Source: Mikania micrantha (taxonomy: Eukaryota; Streptophyta; Magnoliopsida; Asterales; Asteraceae). From it: a stretch of DNA of 64,000 nucleotides. Position 1 is the stretch's first letter. Each line of letters begins with the position of its first letter. This document shows positions 47,601 to 58,957 of the stretch, piece after piece. Below the pieces are notes generated by a model, which ran no database searches, was not told the origin of the DNA, and saw only the letters and a program-made list of their open reading frames with translations. Both the position numbers and the translations under genes were made by a program. Location of the stretch: the NCBI GenBank assembly GCA_009363875.1, contig CM018683.1, forward strand, positions 44,691,711 through 44,755,710, read 5' to 3'.

Positions 47601-48129
47601 CTGAGAAGTTGAATGGCAGGTTCAGCACTAGTGCAACAAAGGCACACTGAATGGTCTCTCTCATGTCATCGAATCCTCCTCTCCTTGACCCAAGGCAATG
47701 TATAAGTACATTTGCTAAGTACTTAAACTGTGGAGACATATATGCCTTGTTCAGGATTCCAGCTCCAAGATGTCCCTCATACTTGCATCTCATGAAGCAG
47801 CCTCGAACTAAGTAACGATCCAGAAGATAAGGCTGATCAGGTGCATCTTGAAAACCACAAACTCTTCGGATGTCTTCAGCAGAAATGACCATGTCCTGTC
47901 CTCGAACTTTGCCTCGAATGACTGTAGGCTCAGCTTCACAGTCAATATCAGCAGATGCCCAAAAATCCTGCTGATGTGAAATGTATGGCACATGCAAAGT
48001 AGAGATGGCTGTAAAGATCCTCGAACGCCTGAGAAATGTGATAATCTCAGTATAATGTTTGGCGTTCGGAGTGGTGAGATCCAAATGTGCTCAAATGTTG
48101 TTCTTCGTCACTGATTTGTATCCAGCCAT
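44660..48129 (-). pseudogene. C2 extra ORF (post-pol protein of unknown function)
   Basis: The longest open part is 837 codons (48084-45571). An in-frame ATG at 48129 (MAGYKSVTKNN) is the better start, with a TGA at codon 13. Past the TAG at 45568-45570 homology runs on through 45204-44887 to about 44660, giving roughly 1,150 codons. Layout: N-terminal globular region (residues 1-220; FWASADIDCEAEP, GHLGAGILNKAYMSPQFKYL), acidic and Ser/Thr-rich middle, a patch of basic KRKRKR, a coiled coil (about 530-640, DQDALLLQAADQRADLRARS), a dense Asp/Glu run, and a C-terminal domain (FEVNQLARLKMLYSEDSG). I see no signal peptide or clear membrane segment, so it does not look like a classical envelope protein. 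Homologues are in C1 and, diverged, C4. Confidence 0.8.
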
Positions 48130-48219
48130 TCTAAACATCAAATAAAGACATGTTAGAACATGCTTAAAATACTGAAATCAGATTAAAAACAGAAAACAGA
48201 ATCAGTTTAAACTGATATG

Positions 48220-48530
48220 CCGAATGAAATGAATTTGAACGAATGAACACTTTGGTCAAATGAGTCATTTGCCGAATGAGCTTCATTCGCCGAATGAGTT
48301 ATATGCTGACTTAGTCATTCAACAAATGACCTTCATTCGCCGAATGAGCTTCATTCGCAGAATGAGTTTCATTCGCCGAATGAGCTTCATTCGCAGAATG
48401 AGTTTCATTCGCCGAATGAGCTATACTTTGAATGAAGTCATTCACCGAATGAGTTTCATTCGCCGAATGATCTTCATTCTCTGAATGAGTCATTCGCCGA
48501 ATGGCCTCATTCGGCTGTCTTTTGAAATTC
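48220..48530 (-). repeat. CATTCGCCGAATGAG array
   Basis: Near-tandem units of about 18 bp, CATTCGCCGAATGAGCTT or TTT, each containing the inverted pair CATTCG/CGAATG. It yields spurious repeat ORFs on both strands. A second, looser array lies at 48830-49090. Confidence 0.9.
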
Positions 48531-49718
48531 AAACCCCTCTTTTCAAAATCTTCAAGTCAGTTCGCAAAAACCACACATTCACAATCAGAAATGACCGATT
48601 AACACATTTAAAATAGGTCGAATGAGGTTTTAAGTCCATTTCGATCATTTATTGCAAGTGTGAAATGAAGAACCCTAAAACCCTAAAATTTGTTCGGTTT
48701 TTGATGATTTCACGGTCAGCATTTTACGATATTCGATCCCAATGTACCTGAGAAAGAAGGTTTTTCGGGCGAATGTCGCACACACAGTATCGGCGAAAGT
48801 GAATTTTGGCGAATGAGGTAGTTCGTCCGAATTACTGTTTATATAGGGTCCCACATTCGTCGAATGTGAATGCCGAATGAGTCATTCGCCATTTGTTCAT
48901 TCGCCGAATGTGACTGACGAATGGGTCATACGACATGAGTCATTCGCCGAATGAGTATGACGAATGGGTCATTCGCCATAAGTCATTCGCCGAATGAGAC
49001 TGATTCTGTCATGAGTGATTTGGTCGAATGACTCATTCGTCGAATGGAGTCATTCAGCCGAATAAGGGAATCTCACACTTCATTCGGACGAATGAAAATT
49101 TTCACTCTCAAAACACTCTGTAATTAAAAATTTAACATTTTAATCAGTAAAACAGATGCCATTTATGAAGATATGTCTGGTTGGTTCAGGATTCAGATAG
49201 GACAGAAATCTGAACCTACAATTGATCATCTAAACTAAAATTGAAAATACAAAATCTTTTTATACTTTTCTGAAACAAAATACGACTGTACAACTAGCAA
49301 CTAAATACAAAGAAATACATGTTTTTGTGAGAAGTCTATTGAGAAAGTAACACATACACCTAATTACATCAAATCAGCTTCACTGAATGTTTCACTTCAA
49401 ACACACTTCTCCTATAATCATGATTACTGATATATTTGTCCAATTTTAAACCTGATTTTACATAACTTCTAAACAAGATTTATGATCACTCATGTTTTTT
49501 GATTGCGTTACCCATTTCATTTTACCATTTAAAGATCAAAATCAGTTTATAACTCATTTCAGCATATCTTAATGCCAGTCATCATAAATTCTATAAGGTT
49601 CCAATTTTATTATCTTTTTGTATTTTTCTTGTTCTATCCAAATGGACGGCTTCAGCTAGGTTCGTCCCAGCAATATGGCACGTGTATGGAATCGAACTTA
49701 TTTTGTTTAAGTTTTTCT

Positions 49719-49850
49719 CAAGCTTAATACCAGATTGCTTTAATTTTTCTTCAAGCTTAATACCAGCTTGTTTTTGTTTTTCTTCAAGCTTAATACCAGC
49801 TTGTTCTTCTTTTTGTTCAAGCTTAATACCAGCTTGTTTATGTTTGAAAC
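49719..49850 (-). repeat. Four-unit 33-bp repeat encoding an 11-residue coiled-coil-like unit
   Basis: CAAGCTTAATACCAG recurs at 49719, 49752, 49785 and 49818. On the element's sense strand the repeat keeps one open frame of KQAGIKLEEKQ-like units, within an open stretch of about 85 codons (49858-49600) that has no ATG. It may be the remnant of a coding segment between pol and the extra ORF. Confidence 0.6.
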
Positions 49851-50110
49851 CTCATTTGATTCTATAATGACCGGTGTATGCCTGATTTGAGTCAAAAACT
49901 ATTTCTCACTCAACTGATTCTCTGAAACAGATCCCACCAATCAAACTCTCAAAGTCATCACAAATTATCTATCCATTTTGTAACATCGGCCTATCAGTAC
50001 ATCACATTATAATTCTCATGTGTTTTCAGCTTTCACATTCACTTTAGCTTCTATGACATGATATATTGATGTATTATTTTCTTAAAGAAGACTTTCTCAT
50101 TTTTCATAAT

Positions 50111-50213
50111 TTTTTAATGTTTTTGGTTTTTCAAATTTTTAATGTTTTTGGTTTTTCAAATTTTTAATGTTTTTGGTTTTTCAAATTTTTTAATGTTTTT
50201 GGTTTTTCAAATT
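50111..50213 (-). repeat. Four-unit 25-26 bp T-rich repeat
   Basis: TTTTAATGTTTTTGGTTTTT followed by CAAAT, starting near 50112 and recurring at 25, 25 and 26 bp. No coding meaning is apparent. Confidence 0.85.
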
Positions 50214-50362
50214 GCATACTTTTTCTCCCCCTAAAAACCTAAAACAGAAAATCTTTTTGTATTTTTGTTTAGAATAATGAAATAACAGGAATGCTGAATT
50301 AAATGAAATAACAGAAATACTGAATTAAATGAAATAACAGAATTAACTAAGAAAAACGATGA

Positions 50363-51808
50363 TCATTTGTTAGATTCAGATGAAGGTAGAACTTCATCCT
50401 TTTGTAAAACACCATTAGCCGATAACAGACATAAAAATCTGGGTTTATCAAAAGCTTTTGTGAAAAGATCGGCTTTCTGGTGATCAGTGTGAATTTTAAC
50501 AACATCGATTAATTTCTTTTCAAAACAATCACGTATGAAGTGATATTTAATGTCGATGTGTTTTGTTTTCGAGTGTTTAACAGGATTTTTAGTGACAACT
50601 ATGGCAGCAGTGTTATCAACATATATAGGAGTGTTAGAAAAGTGTAACCCATAGTCCCTGAGTTGCTGTTGGATCCAGATGATCTGAGAACAACAACTAG
50701 CAGCAGCAATGTATTCAGCTTCACAAGTTGAAGTAGACACCGACGTCTGCTTCTTGCATTGCCAGGTAACTAATCGGGTTCCAAAGAACTGACATCCCAC
50801 AGATGTTGATTTGAAATCTCTCTTGCAACCATCATAATCCGAGTCACAATACCATAAACCAAGATCCGGTGTACCCTTCAGATAACGCATAATTCTCTTG
50901 ACAGCAATGAGATGGGAGACTCTTGGTTTAGACTGATAACGTGCACACAAGCATGTGGCAAACATGATGTCTGGCCGAGAAGCAGTGAGATACATAAGAG
51001 ATCCAATCATTCCTCGGTACAAAGTGGCATCAATTAACCCCCCTTTTCATCTGGTGTAATCCCGTGATTGACAGCCAGTGGGGTACCAGCAGGCTTTGCA
51101 TCAGACATACTGAACCGGCTCAGAATGTCACCAACGTATTTGGTTTGATGAATGAAAATCCCTGCCTTAGACTGATCCACCTGTAGTCCTAAGAAAAATT
51201 TCATCTCTCCCATTGAGCTCATTTCAAACTTCTCTTTCATAACCTTCTCAAAATCTTTGCACAGACTATCATTTGTAGAACCGAATATGATGTCATCCAC
51301 ATAAACTTGCACCAAGAGTAGATCACCATCTTTTTCTCGAATGAACAATGTACAGTCAATGACACCTCTTCTGAACCCTTTGTTCAGAAGGTGAGTAGAT
51401 AGTGTTTCATACCATGCTCGCGGAGCTTGATGCAATCCATATAAGGCCTTGTCTAGCTTGTAGACTTGGTCTCGATGTAATGGATCCTCAAACCCGAGAG
51501 GTTGACTGACATAGACCGTCTCACTAATCACACCGTGAAGGAATGCACTCTTGACATCCATTTGATAAACTTTAAACTTCTTAAAGGATGCATATGCCAA
51601 GAAGATACGAATTGCTTCAAGTCGAGCGACCGGTGCAAACACTTCATTGTAGTCCAAACCTTCTATCTGTCTGAATCCCTGAACAACCAGACGTGCCTTG
51701 TTTCGAACAATGATGCCTTGATCATCTTTCTTGCAACAAAGAACCCACCAAGTGCCAATGACTTTTGCACCTTTTGGTCTGTCAACAAGTTGCCAGACAC
51801 CTTTTTAA
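50363..51808 (-). pseudogene. pol: C2 reverse transcriptase and RNase H
   Basis: RT: DYNEVFAPVARLEAIRIFLA, VYQMDVKSAFLHG, LDKALYGLHQAPRAWY and catalytic VYVDDIIFGST near 51290. RNase H: KSTSVGCQFFGTRLVTW, STSTCEAEYIAAASCC, IYVDNTAAIV and ADLFTKAFD, ending at the stop near 50363. Lesions: a frame change near 51800, where two extra bases sit in the integrase-RT linker, and a one-base change at a G6 run near 51029 between RT and RNase H. Otherwise well conserved. Confidence 0.93.
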
Positions 51809-53675
51809 ATTGAAGCAGTTCTTCTTGCATGGCATCTACCCATGACTCTTCCTTTAAAGCCTCAGTGACAGTTCGGGGTTCCACCTGAGAGATAAAACAG
51901 GAATGAGCACAAAAGCTTACATCTGCAAAATCAAGAATGTCAGCAAGTCCCCCTGAAGAAATCTGATTTCTGGTTTTTACTCCATCTAATGGACTCCCAA
52001 TTATGTTTTCTTGAGGATGAATACGATTGATTCTTCCAACTGGATGGGGAGGAACCTCAACCTGTGGATCTAGATTGTTCAAATTCAAATCCTCAAGATC
52101 TGGTACAAGATCATCAACATTTTGTCCTGGGGCAACTGGTGGAGCAGAATTATCATCAGTGTCTGAGCTGTCATCATTTGCCTGTACAATGGGAACTGAA
52201 GTGGATGAAGGTGGTACGGGTTCATTAGGTGCATTTTGTACATCATATAACATTTGAACCGCAACATCTTCATCTGAATACATGGGAGGCATATTGAATG
52301 AATCAAAAAGATCTGAATAATCAAACATCCAGTCTGGCCCTTTTCCTGGTGGAGGCATAGAATATTTCTGCACATCAACATGGTACCACTCCTCAACATT
52401 CTGTGTTGATCTATTATAAACCCTTTTATTTGGAGTGCTATACCCAAGAAAATACCCTTCTTCCACCTTTTCATTGAACTTGCCCTGCTCATGTTTCTTA
52501 AGCATAGTGCATGGTGCACCAAAAGGTTCAAGATACTTAAGATTAAGCTTTCTGTTATGAAGCAGTTGAAAGCAAGTTTTCCCATGCCTCTTCACTATCA
52601 AAACCCGATTTAAAGTGTAACAAGCATTTGCTACAACCTCATTCCAGAATTGAAATGGAAGAGAAGAATCAGCAAGCATCATCCTAGCAGCCTCAATCAA
52701 AGTCCTGTTCTTTCGCTCAGCAACTCCATTCATTTGCGGAACATAAGGGGCACTGAATTGTTGAACAATTCCCTTTGAATTGCAGAAATTTTCCATGTTA
52801 TGGTTCTTGAATTCTATTCCATTGTCTGTTCTGAGTATTCGAACCTTGAGCTTATAAAGAGATTCAAGTTTGGTAACCAATACTTGAATACAATCAAAAG
52901 TTTCAGACTTCTCCTTCAGAAAGAACACCCAAGAGTATCTAGAAAATTCATCAGTAATGACAAGACAGTATTGATCTCCAACTATACTATTACGACTAAC
53001 AGGACCAAAAAGATCCATATGGAGAAGCTCAAGTGGAACAGTGATTGAGTGATACTTCTTTGGTTTGTGAGACTGCTTGACTTGCTTGCCCTTTTTGCAG
53101 GATACACAGACATCAGACAACTTGAAATTCTTCAGACTAACCCCTTCAACCAGATTGTTGTGTACCAGGTGATTCACCTTGCGTAGACTCAAATGACCCA
53201 TCCTCTTATGCCAAAGTATTGAATCTTTCTCAGTTGCCTTTGTCATAAAACATGAAGCTGTGGAGGATGTTGTTGAAGCTGTGGCCATGTTGAGTACATA
53301 CAAGTCTTGCTTTCTGGGAGCTGACAGTAAGATCCAATCTTCAGGGATAACCACACATTCTTTAAGAATGTAGTATTTGGAGTCATCAAAGAGAACCTTG
53401 TACTGTTTATCACAAATCTGTGATACAGATAGAAGATTATTCTCCAATTGCTTGACATATCTGACTTTGTCAAATGTAACTTGCCCATTTGATAACATTC
53501 CCTCTCCCGTGATAAAACCACCTTTGTCACCCGCAAAAGCTACATATCCACCATGAACAGATTGAACATTTGAGAGTAGAGAGATATTTCCTGTCATATG
53601 CCTTGAAGCCCCACTATCGACAATACAAGAGCTGTTTAGAGCAGCTGTTGGGGCATTCTGCACAAAAATAAGACA
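51809..53675 (-). pseudogene. pol: C2 protease and integrase
   Basis: Opens with NAPTAALNSSCIVDSGASRH, the Copia protease active site (Asp-Ser-Gly). The integrase HHCC site follows (WHKRMGHLSLRKVNHLVHNN, VCVSCKKGKQ) near residues 155-200. The core has HMDLFGPVS, LRTDNGIEF and NGVAERKNRT supplying the D, D, E triad. The frame stays open for 666 codons from 53663; the last 47 are out of frame after the lesion near 51800. It starts one base forward of the Gag frame, just after an acceptor-like TTTTTGTGCAG. Confidence 0.92.
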
Positions 53676-53676
53676 A

Positions 53677-54866
53677 TTAGTTTAATTTGGGAACCCAAGC
53701 CTTTACAGTCTTGGGTTGACCCAATGAGTCTCGGATCATAACATCGATCCATTTACCATCTGAAACAGCCTTGTCTAAGGTGGGTGGAACTGAAGTCTCA
53801 GATTTTACCTTCCAAACTGCATTTTTACTGAAAGAATTTTTCAGATAAATGTATGATGATTTAACTTGATCAACATTTACCATCTTGGGAACATTCAAGT
53901 TCACCAGTTTCCCTTTACACTTATCCAAATATTTAACCTTGTTTGGTTGTTTGGGTTTTGTCTGAATTGACTTGGATTCAGATTTGACAGGTTTAACAAA
54001 AATCTGATTTTGTTTTCTGGGTGGTGCAACCTTTGGTCTGATCAACTGTGGGCAAGATCTAACAAAGTGCCCAGGTGCACCACACTCATAGCAAACCGGT
54101 TCTCCCTTTTTATGAGAATGTTTTAATTCAGAAAAAGATTGCCTTTTTGGTTTGAAAACATCTGTTTTAGGCGTGTTCTGATTAAAACCCAAACCCTTTT
54201 TCCCATTTGGAACAAGATTGTCAAATTTGTTCAACACACAAGCTTCATTTTCTTTTGAAGCTTTCACAAAACCTAAGGCTTGATATATTTTTGAAGATGA
54301 GATTGGGTCACCCTTTTTGATAACAGGAAGTGGATTCTGAGCAGTAACACAATCAGATGAATCATCAGATTCATCCTCAGAATCTAAAACCCAATCCTCT
54401 ACAAGTCCATCCACCGAAGATTCCTTTGACAAAGAGGAACCTTCATCAGTAATCATTCCAATAGGATCAATTACTAAAGGAGTTATAACTTGAAAATCTT
54501 TAACATCTTTGTCATTTGGTGAATTGACAAAGCTGTTTAAGATTGGTGGAGGACATCTTTGATAACTCATAGTTCCCTTACCCTTATGATCAGCTTCTTT
54601 GTTGATCATGTGCTCAATGATATAAGATGCACTCTCATAGCTCTTGAGCTTTTGTCCTAGAGTCTCATAATCACACTCAACCATTGCTAACTTCTATTTT
54701 ACCTCATTAATGGTATTGAGATAAGAAGTTATAGCATCTTGCTTGTTAAGAACAGCAATCTCAGCCTCATGAAGTTGTCTATTTAAAAGTTCAATTTTAG
54801 CTTGAAAATGTTTTTCATTAGCTTTTAAAAATTTGTTAGCATCAATACACTGGTTGAGATCACTGA
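53677..54866 (-). pseudogene. gag: C2 Gag, C-terminal part with second CCHC knuckle
   Basis: Homologous to C3 62040-63061. It shows a helical stretch (ALISDLNQCIDANKF, broken by a TAG near 54690 at an AAG site), an acidic segment (DWVLDSEDESDDSSD), the knuckle CYECGAPGHFVRSC near 54075, a basic region, and the end QPKTVKAWVPKLN with TAA at 53677-53679. The second knuckle, about 440 codons after the first, makes this Gag unusually long. Confidence 0.88.
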
Positions 54867-56597
54867 TCAAAGCAGCATTGTGATTTTGATAGGAAAGGAC
54901 CTTGCTTTTAAGGTCAACACAATTAAAACAGATAGAACAAGAAGATGAACAATCATCAGATACCTGATCAGACTGAGAAGTTGCAGCAGGAGTAGCACCA
55001 TCAAGGCAAACTGAACAGGAGATTCTTCAATATCAGAATCAGACTCAGATTGAGTGTCAGAATCAGTCAAGCTTCCAGACTCTGATCCAGATGTTTCTTC
55101 TGTCTTGAGCTGTGTTCCTTCAGTAGTACTCTCTTCATGTAGATCATCTGTCTTCTGGATCTCAGCAACACATGCTTTATCTTGTCCCCCTTGTTCAGAA
55201 TTGAATCTGAAATCCCAATTTTCACCTTCATCCTGCTGTACCATCAAAGCTTTGCCTGCATTTGAAGAACTCGTCTGAGCAGGAGAATCAATAGGGACAA
55301 GTCTTCTTTCTATATTTGCTGCAGAAGACTTCTGATGATGAAAAGGATTATTGTTTCCTGCTTTCTTTGGATGTTTGCATTGCCTAGCAAAGTGACCTTT
55401 TTCTCCACAATTGTAACATGTGACTGATGCCATGTCAAAACCAAACTTAGACTCCTTGTTTAAGTTGATGTCTTTACCAGTCCTTTTGACAAACTCCTTA
55501 GCTCTCCTCACAGCACTTGCCAAAGCCCACATAATATCAATCCTTTCCATGTCATCTGGATCTATCTGAGAATAGTCATCATTTGTCAGATAAGGATTGC
55601 CAATCTGTCCTGCTACCAGTCCATCATAAGAATTAACCAAAGTAGACAAAAGACCCATATGCTCTTTAGCAATCTCAATTGTAACTTTATCAAAATTCTC
55701 TGTCTTTAGACTTGTGACTGGTTGATGATGTTCTTTCTGAGAACTTGAAGAGGATGATGACTGACTGAAAAGAATCTGATTGGAAGATGGAGCTTCAGTA
55801 GTCTGAGAAACAAATGCAGTCTTTAGTGGAGCATGAGAAGAGGCTTTCTCTACAGTAGGTGTAGAGTAGTACAATGAAGGATCCTGAACTTTAGCAACCC
55901 TTTTAGCTTTCCACTTGTTCTCAATTTCTTGCTCCTTCAATTTCTGAATAAAGTCATTGATATCCATGTGTGACATCATCTCATTCTGCTTAAGTACCAT
56001 CAAAAATGACTCGCATTTTGGAGGAAGAGCATCTTCTAAACACTGAATCTTCTCCTGAGTAGTAGTCTTGACTTCATGATTAAACAACTCACTCAAAAGA
56101 TGGTAAAATCTAGCAATCAAATCATCCAATGATTCATTCCCCACATACATAAAACTGTTGAATTCCTTCCTCAATGCTTTTGACTTGATGTTCTTCAAAG
56201 CATCATTACCCTCGTATCGCTGTTGTAAAACATCCCACAGATATTTAGACGATGTAAACTGTCTGAACTGATGGAAGATATCAGTAGCAATGGATTGAGA
56301 TAAAATGGCATAAGCTTTCTTCTCATAATCATAAAGCTTCCTTTGAGGCTCAGTCATCCGTGTGACTAGCATAGGAGTTCCATCTTCATTAAGAGGCCTC
56401 AGATATCCTCCTTCAATCATCATCCATAAATTGGTATCCACTCCATTGATGTGAATCTCAAACCGATACTTCCAGTGTGGATAATCGTCTAAAGATAGCA
56501 ACTTGGGAGCCTTGTTAGAGTTTCCTGTCTCAGTCTCAGTCAACAATAATGTCTGAATGCGGTGGTTCTGGTTCGCCATCAATGCTAAGTCTTCCAT
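54867..56597 (-). pseudogene. gag: C2 Gag, N-terminal part
   Basis: Starts MEDLALMANQNHRIQTLLL at 56597, also the start in C3. A UBN2-type Copia Gag domain (LSLDDYPHWKYRFEIHINGV, LWDVLQQRYEGNDALKNIKS) covers about residues 35-220, a Ser/Gln-rich linker follows, and the knuckle CYNCGEKGHFARQC lies near residue 390. Relative to C3 about 11 bases are missing near 55000, which shifts the frame, so the last 40 or so residues of this ORF are not native. Confidence 0.9.
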
Positions 56598-57170
56598 TTA
56601 ATCAAAAACAACAATATTTAACACTTAGAAAAATTTTCTAACTGACTGCCGAATGAAAATTCTAGGGGCGAATGTCGGGGCCCGAATGAGTTAATTGTGG
56701 CGAATGAAAGACAGAGTATGACCGTTAGGGCGAAGGAACCTATTCGGCGAATGAAGTGTCGAATGAGGCTATTCGCCGAATGAGAACTGAGAATAAGGCT
56801 ATTCGCCGAATGAGTAACACGAATGGAGCTATTCGGTGAATGAAGATGGCGAATGATGCTATTCGGGTGAATGAGGCTGATTCGGCCAAACCTATTCGGC
56901 CGCCATGCTCATTCGGCCAATCTGAGGGTTTTTGCAACAAAAATCGCGATTACTTGAGATTTTGACCAGATCTAAGTACCAAATTTGGTACAGAACATCA
57001 TGAGATGATAATGAACAAATTGGGATAAACAATTTGACAAAACAACCACACAAACCCACGGATTTTCAATGAAACATTGACTTGAAGGACAAGAAACTTA
57101 GGGTTTTTGCAAATCTCGAATGAACAATCAAAGATATGATGATTTGGATTGAAAATCAAGCAGAATCAAG
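56598..57170 (-). other. C2 leader with CATTCG/CGAATG array
   Basis: No gene. CGAATGA and TATTCGGCGAATG-type motifs crowd 56640-56930, next to the Gag start; the rest is AT-rich. Confidence 0.8.
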
Positions 57171-57189
57171 AGCCAAAGCTCTGATACCA
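57171..57189 (-). promoter_or_regulatory. C2 primer binding site (tRNA-iMet)
   Basis: Minus strand TGGTATCAGAGCTTTGGCT lies three bases after the 5' LTR end. C3 has the same site. Confidence 0.93.
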
Positions 57190-57192
57190 CTT

Positions 57193-57774
57193 TGTAGGAC
57201 CTATTTGGAGCTCGGAAACAATCCGATTCCAAGGGAAATCTGCTTGACAGCCTCTGGAATAGTGCGGAATCCTATTCTAGGGTTTTCCAATGGAAATCAA
57301 CAGCAACGGTGGTGAATCGAGTGTGTAGAATCAACGTGCGAGTGAGAATCGATCACCACGGGTTGAGAATCGAAGTTGAACGTGAAGAATCGCTCAAAAC
57401 TTCAAGGGTTTGACACTAGAGTGCACTGGGAAGAATGAGGACTCAGAAAAGTTAGGTCAGAAATGATTTGAACTTATATTTATAGAGTGTAGTCATTCGG
57501 CCGAATGAGTGGCCGAAGCAACTCATTCGGCGAATGGCTCATTCGCTGAGTATAGTCATTCTCTATTCTCATTCGGCGAATGACTTCATTCGTTAGAGTC
57601 ATTCGCCCGAATGAGTCATACTCATACTCAAATATTAATTAATCAATTCAAACAATCATATAATCAATATTAAACATTAAGAACAATGTATAAAGACAAC
57701 TTCCATTAATATAACTTTAATCTTTACATGATGATTAGTACAAAATTGAACTAGGGACATTAAGTGCATCAACA
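57193..57774 (-). repeat. C2 5' LTR, 582 bp
   Basis: Same boundaries as the 3' LTR, lacking 46 bp between two CATTCGGCGAATG copies. TATAAATA is at 57477-57484 on the minus strand. Confidence 0.95.
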
Positions 57775-57779
57775 ATGCC

Positions 57780-58247
57780 GGGTTCGGTTATGCGAGCTCA
57801 TGGTAATAGTTAATATACACAACTTATGATATTGTTTTTTAGAACAATAGACACATTTTGAAATCTTGTGGTTGAATGAAACAACTCAGTTTTTATGTGT
57901 CCAAACCTGTGAACTCACCAGCTTTATGCTGACCTTTTTTAGCATGTATTTCTCAGATAATTGAAGCAATCATGGGGGGAATGATTTGTTTGAAGTCAAG
58001 ACACATTCAAATGCATATATTTGGGATTTTCCTTGCATAGCCTATTGACTTGGGCCATGTTTGTAAAATCTTACACATCATATTCTGGAAGTTTTGGATC
58101 TTGTTTTTGTTATATTTTGGATGATTGTAATATAAGACATCATGTAAAACTTTATTATGAATGCATTTTGAAGTTGTTCAATGTAAACAATGACTGTGAA
58201 ACCATGACCGCCACACCTCACATGTTCTGCCTTGGCGGGATGTGACA
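57780..58247 (+). repeat. H2 5' LTR, 3' end
   Basis: Contains the conserved block (GTGAACTCACCAGC ... GCTGACC ... ATTTCTCAG, 57909-57963) and ends GGCGGGATGTGACA, followed by a primer-site-like sequence. Plus orientation. Confidence 0.7.
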
Positions 58248-58249
58248 AA

Positions 58250-58268
58250 TTGATATGAGAGCCATTGG
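58250..58268 (+). promoter_or_regulatory. H2 primer binding site, degraded
   Basis: TTGATATGAGAGCCATTGG resembles TTGGTATCAGAGCC with two changes and lies two bases after the LTR end. Confidence 0.65.
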
Positions 58269-58398
58269 TTATAGAGAACCAGGTTGCATGTAGTAACTTG
58301 AACTATAATCGTAGGGTCACAAGGTTCCATTTGTACTACACATATAGGCATGACTTAAGTAAAATCATTCTAGGATTATATGCTATCATGTCGATAAC

Positions 58399-58957
58399 AT
58401 GTACTCATCGGAAGAGGATTACACCCTATTCACATCACCTCTACCACCGTCGTCCGCACAGACACCGTCACCGATCAAGGGGTCTGGCGATACCATGAAG
58501 GAGGTCACGGTATCAGACGAAAAAGACATCGAAGATAATTACGGATCCAATATAGAGAAGCTACCAAAGAGTCTAGTTGAGAATGGTGTAGGCAAGGTTT
58601 CCACCAGGGACGACGTTATCGAATCTAAAGGGACTCTACGAAACACAGTAGTCTACGAACACTCTTTTTAGACGAGACGGAGGTCTACTATTCCAGGGCT
58701 CAGAGTAGTTTCTCTAGCACCATCCAACTCAAGTGAATACTTTCTCAAACACTCTATTCCAAATAACTCCCAACGATTTAACCGGTGGTTACACGGTGGA
58801 CTCCTGATGTCCTTATGGATAGCACTCTGAACCGAGATAAGAGGAACCAAAATGATTACGTAAGGTATATTGGCGATTACAGGTGGCCAACGTAATGGTG
58901 AATTTACATGTACATATGAATTTTGACCAAACATATTGTTCAGACTACAAAGCAAAC
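58399..58957 (+). pseudogene. H2 leader or gag start, uncertain
   Basis: A 90-codon ORF, 58399-58671 (MYSSEEDYTLFTSPLPPSSA), follows the primer site by about 130 bases, a position that suits the start of Gag. It has no recognisable Gag domain before its stop, and stops are frequent to 58957 where C3 begins. It could be degraded gag or simply leader. Confidence 0.4.

Larger units (their letters stand above)
48130..50346 (-). other. C2 spacer between pol and extra ORF
   Basis: About 2.2 kb with no intact gene. It contains CATTCG/CGAATG arrays (48220-48530 and 48830-49090), a 33-bp coding-compatible repeat (49719-49850) and a 25-bp T-rich repeat (50111-50213). Confidence 0.75.
44002..57774 (-). 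mobile_element. C2: minus-strand SIRE-like Ty1/Copia element with extra ORF
   Basis: 13,773 bp with exact ATGCC duplicates at 43997-44001 and 57775-57779. Minus-strand order: 5' LTR 57774-57193, tRNA-iMet primer site, leader, long Gag with two zinc knuckles, protease, integrase, RT, RNase H, a 2.2 kb spacer, an extra ORF of about 1,150 codons, purine tract, 3' LTR 44629-44002. The LTRs differ by a 46-bp deletion and roughly 14 substitutions (eye count). Gag and pol have a handful of lesions, so it is inactive but not old. The extra ORF after pol is the SIRE/Maximus hallmark. Confidence 0.93.
34409..58957 (+). mobile_element. H2: Gypsy element, 5' LTR and leader, split by M1 and C2
   Basis: Proposed reconstruction. 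The LTR starts TGTAACACCCCTACC at 34409, runs to 34543, resumes after M1 at 42217, runs to 44001, resumes after C2 at 57780 and ends GGGATGTGACA at 58247, giving about 2.4 kb. A primer-site-like TTGATATGAGAGCC follows. M1 (TSD ATTAT) and C2 (TSD ATGCC) restore continuous sequence when removed. The block at 57909-57963 matches the conserved block near the LTR 3' end in other Tekay-like LTRs. H2 continues as leader or gag to 58957 where C3 cuts in. That the three LTR parts are one LTR is an inference. Confidence 0.6.

Noticed and set aside
48260..48532. Repetitive ORFs on both strands (RRMSFIRRMSF and HSANEAHSANE)
   Set aside because: Translation of the CATTCGCCGAATGAG array; the period is near 18 bp and opens both strands.
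48220..49090. CRISPR-like regular repeats
   Set aside because: Plant retrotransposon context, units nearly contiguous without unique spacers, no cas genes.
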